From Flavobacteriales bacterium (lineage in GTDB: Bacteria > Bacteroidota > Bacteroidia > Flavobacteriales > Flavobacteriaceae): a stretch of 64,000 bases of DNA. The notes beneath the pieces were generated by a model. It had not been told where the DNA came from and made no database searches. It saw nothing but the letters and a program-made list of their open reading frames with translations. The position numbers and the translations under genes were made by a program. Positions 62,590 through 64,000 of this stretch are shown here, piece by piece. The stretch's first letter is position 1, and each line of letters begins with the position of its first letter. The stretch is taken from positions 372,001-436,000 of the forward strand of contig JAMOUV010000010.1 of the NCBI GenBank assembly GCA_027067965.1, written 5' to 3'.

Positions 62590-64000
62590 TCAGGGGATGG
62601 ATACAATTTTCAGACTGTCTTTCCCCAAACGCATGGGAGCCCAAGCTTCGAATTTTTTAATTTGTTGTCTTCTTTTATAACGTGGTAGTTTTTTATTCCA
62701 TTCTACTATGATAATACCCAAAGTATCGCTTCGGTTAAAGTCGGTTTCCACTACTCGCCCGTAATCCATACGCCGTATGCCGGGGAATAAGGTCCGCGCT
62801 TCTTGGGCAAAACCCGCCGAACGGATGCTGTCGGTTTTTAATTTTTTTTGAAGCCGGTAAATTTCTTCGGTCAGCCGGGCGATTTGGGCATTTTTGTCTT
62901 GAAGAAGGGCTTGGTTTTCCCGGAAAAGTTTTTCAAGGATTTGGCCTTGCAACTTTTGGGATAGATTTTGTTCCAATTCATCGGTTTTGTCCACACTTTG
63001 ATAGACATGCATTTTTGCACCGGCCAAACTTTTTTGCATGGCTAACTTTTCGTGCCATTCGCGGATGACATTTTCCGGGACATGCTCGCCGATTAAATAT
63101 AAATCTATTTGTTTGTTTCCGGGCCGTATATCGGCTTTCACAATTTGCGATCCTTCATAGCGGACCGTTTTTTCTACGAATTGCGATGCCGATTGACGAA
63201 AAAGTTCGCTGCGGTACATTTTCAGCAATGACCAAATGCTTGGTATCATGACAAGCAATGCCAGAAAATAAACCAAACGGCTCAACCGCCGCCGCTTGGC
63301 CGAATTTAAATAGGTGGCTACGGGAAAATGCAAATATTTTATCACGATAAAAGTGGCCAAAGCAATGTAAAACGAATTGATGAGAAACAAATACAAGGCG
63401 CCGGCCAAAAAATTCCAATTTCCTACCGCCAAACCGTAACCGGCCGTACATAAAGGGGGCATCAAAGCCGTTGCAATGGCCACCCCGCTTATGACGTTGA
63501 AAAAACCTTTGCGGGTCAGAGCCACAATGCCGGCCAAACCGCCGAAAAACGCTATCATCACGTCGAAAAAAGTGGGAGAAGTCCGGGACAACAATTCATG
63601 CGAAGCGCCGGAAAGAGGTGTAATTTTAAAATAAATAAATGAAGTAAGCACGCTCAATACCACCATAATCAAAAAATTCCATGCCGATTTGCGGAATGTA
63701 TCGATATCATTGGTGCCCACGGAAAATCCGATGCCCATAATAGGTCCCATGAGGGGAGAAATAAGCATCGCCCCGATGACTACAGCCGTAGAATTGGCAT
63801 TCAAACCGACCGATGCCACCATGATGGAAAAAATCAACAACCAAGCCGTATGACCTCTAAACGGAATATTATCCAAAATGGTTTGCCGTGTAAATTCTTT
63901 GTCGGCCACCCGCCGGATGTCGAATAGTTGCCGTATAAATACGCCGGCGGCATGCCAAAATTCCACGAATTCTTTGTATAAACTCTTTTTTTTCCGTTCG
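62590..64000 (-). CDS. DUF389-family membrane protein, 5' end outside window
   Basis: The frame stays open to the right window edge; the GTG at 63966 is probably internal because ERKKKSLYKEF precedes it in frame. At least 469 residues are visible. The DUF389 domain has several membrane helices: WLLIFSIMVASVGLNANSTA, VVIGAMLISPLMGPIMGIGF, VMIAFFGGLAGIVALTRKGF and NVISGVAIATALMPPLCTAG. The C-terminal half is a soluble region with a coiled coil (about 335-372). The family function is not known; proteins of the TIGR00341/TIGR00271 type are annotated as uncharacterised transport-like proteins. Confidence 0.88.
   Translation of the reverse strand, partial: ERKKKSLYKEFVEFWHAAGVFIRQLFDIRRVADKEFTRQTILDNIPFRGHTAWLLIFSIMVASVGLNANSTAVVIGAMLISPLMGPIMGIGFSVGTNDIDTFRKSAWNFLIMVVLSVLTSFIYFKITPLSGASHELLSRTSPTFFDVMIAFFGGLAGIVALTRKGFFNVISGVAIATALMPPLCTAGYGLAVGNWNFLAGALYLFLINSFYIALATFIVIKYLHFPVATYLNSAKRRRLSRLVYFLALLVMIPSIWSLLKMYRSELFRQSASQFVEKTVRYEGSQIVKADIRPGNKQIDLYLIGEHVPENVIREWHEKLAMQKSLAGAKMHVYQSVDKTDELEQNLSQKLQGQILEKLFRENQALLQDKNAQIARLTEEIYRLQKKLKTDSIRSAGFAQEARTLFPGIRRMDYGRVVETDFNRSDTLGIIIVEWNKKLPRYKRRQQIKKFEAWAPMRLGKDSLKIVSIP

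Overview
The window is 64 kb of compact, AT-rich bacterial chromosome from a member of the Bacteroidota, most likely Flavobacteriales or a close relative. The evidence is the gliding lipoprotein GldH next to a PSP1-domain RicT homologue, a DUF4270 lipoprotein beside a GT5 starch-synthase domain, an OstA-like protein next to a class III aminotransferase, a short-chain L-threonine dehydrogenase, and many upstream boxes of the Bacteroidota sigma type (TTTG or TTG, about 20 bp, then TAnnTTTG). About 57 protein genes are supported. I found no rRNA, tRNA, CRISPR array, intact IS element or prophage.

Layout. 0-4.7 kb: end of a propeller/barrel envelope protein, mazG, a BtuF-like protein without a signal peptide, and an AT-rich lipoprotein gene. 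4.7-9.8 kb: overlapping operon ricT-gldH-PBP1A-ruvB (minus). 9.8-12.9 kb: DUF3108 protein and a patatin/outer-membrane protein. 12.9-15.8 kb: guaA and an IMP dehydrogenase lacking its CBS domains, separated by a 7-bp repeat array. 15.8-19.3 kb: flavin TIM-barrel oxidoreductase, exonuclease III and RseP (minus). 19.5-24.9 kb: pyrimidine cluster pyrD-pyrC-pyrEF(fused)-pyrB-pyrI (plus). 25-26.2 kb: TrhP/U32 protein. 26.7-31.05 kb: a minus-strand stress-like block with two tandem YfdX proteins, an HPF/RaiA-sigma region 4 fusion, a class B DnaJ and a small unknown protein. 31.5-33.8 kb: acpP-fabF-rnc. 33.9-38.2 kb: tdh, a short Smr protein, aminotransferase and OstA. 38.2-40.5 kb: three secreted helical proteins in tandem. 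40.6-43.3 kb: uvrC and a stand-alone LigD-type polymerase. 43.3-46.1 kb: a PorT-like barrel, xerD and a phosphate-selective-type porin. 46.2-50.7 kb: rimP-nusA-infB with a hairpin leader. 50.8-54.1 kb: M20 dipeptidase, polyprenyl synthetase and a secreted YD-like protein. 54.2-58.6 kb: ileS, DksA-like and lspA. 58.7-61.1 kb: GT5 and DUF4270. 61.5-64 kb: small lipoprotein and a DUF389 membrane protein cut by the window edge.

Most genes are core housekeeping. The less ordinary parts are: (i) the YfdX/HPF-sigma/DnaJ block, a candidate proteostasis or hibernation module that I cannot match to a described system; (ii) a eukaryote-like UMP synthase fusion; (iii) a family of intergenic elements built from degenerate 7-bp (sometimes 6- or 8-bp) tandem repeats around foldable GC-rich cores, with a 91-bp core present twice; (iv) a 34-bp perfect palindrome inside the 3' end of the LigD-polymerase gene that looks like the terminator of the opposing gene; and (v) three tandem secreted proteins of unknown function.
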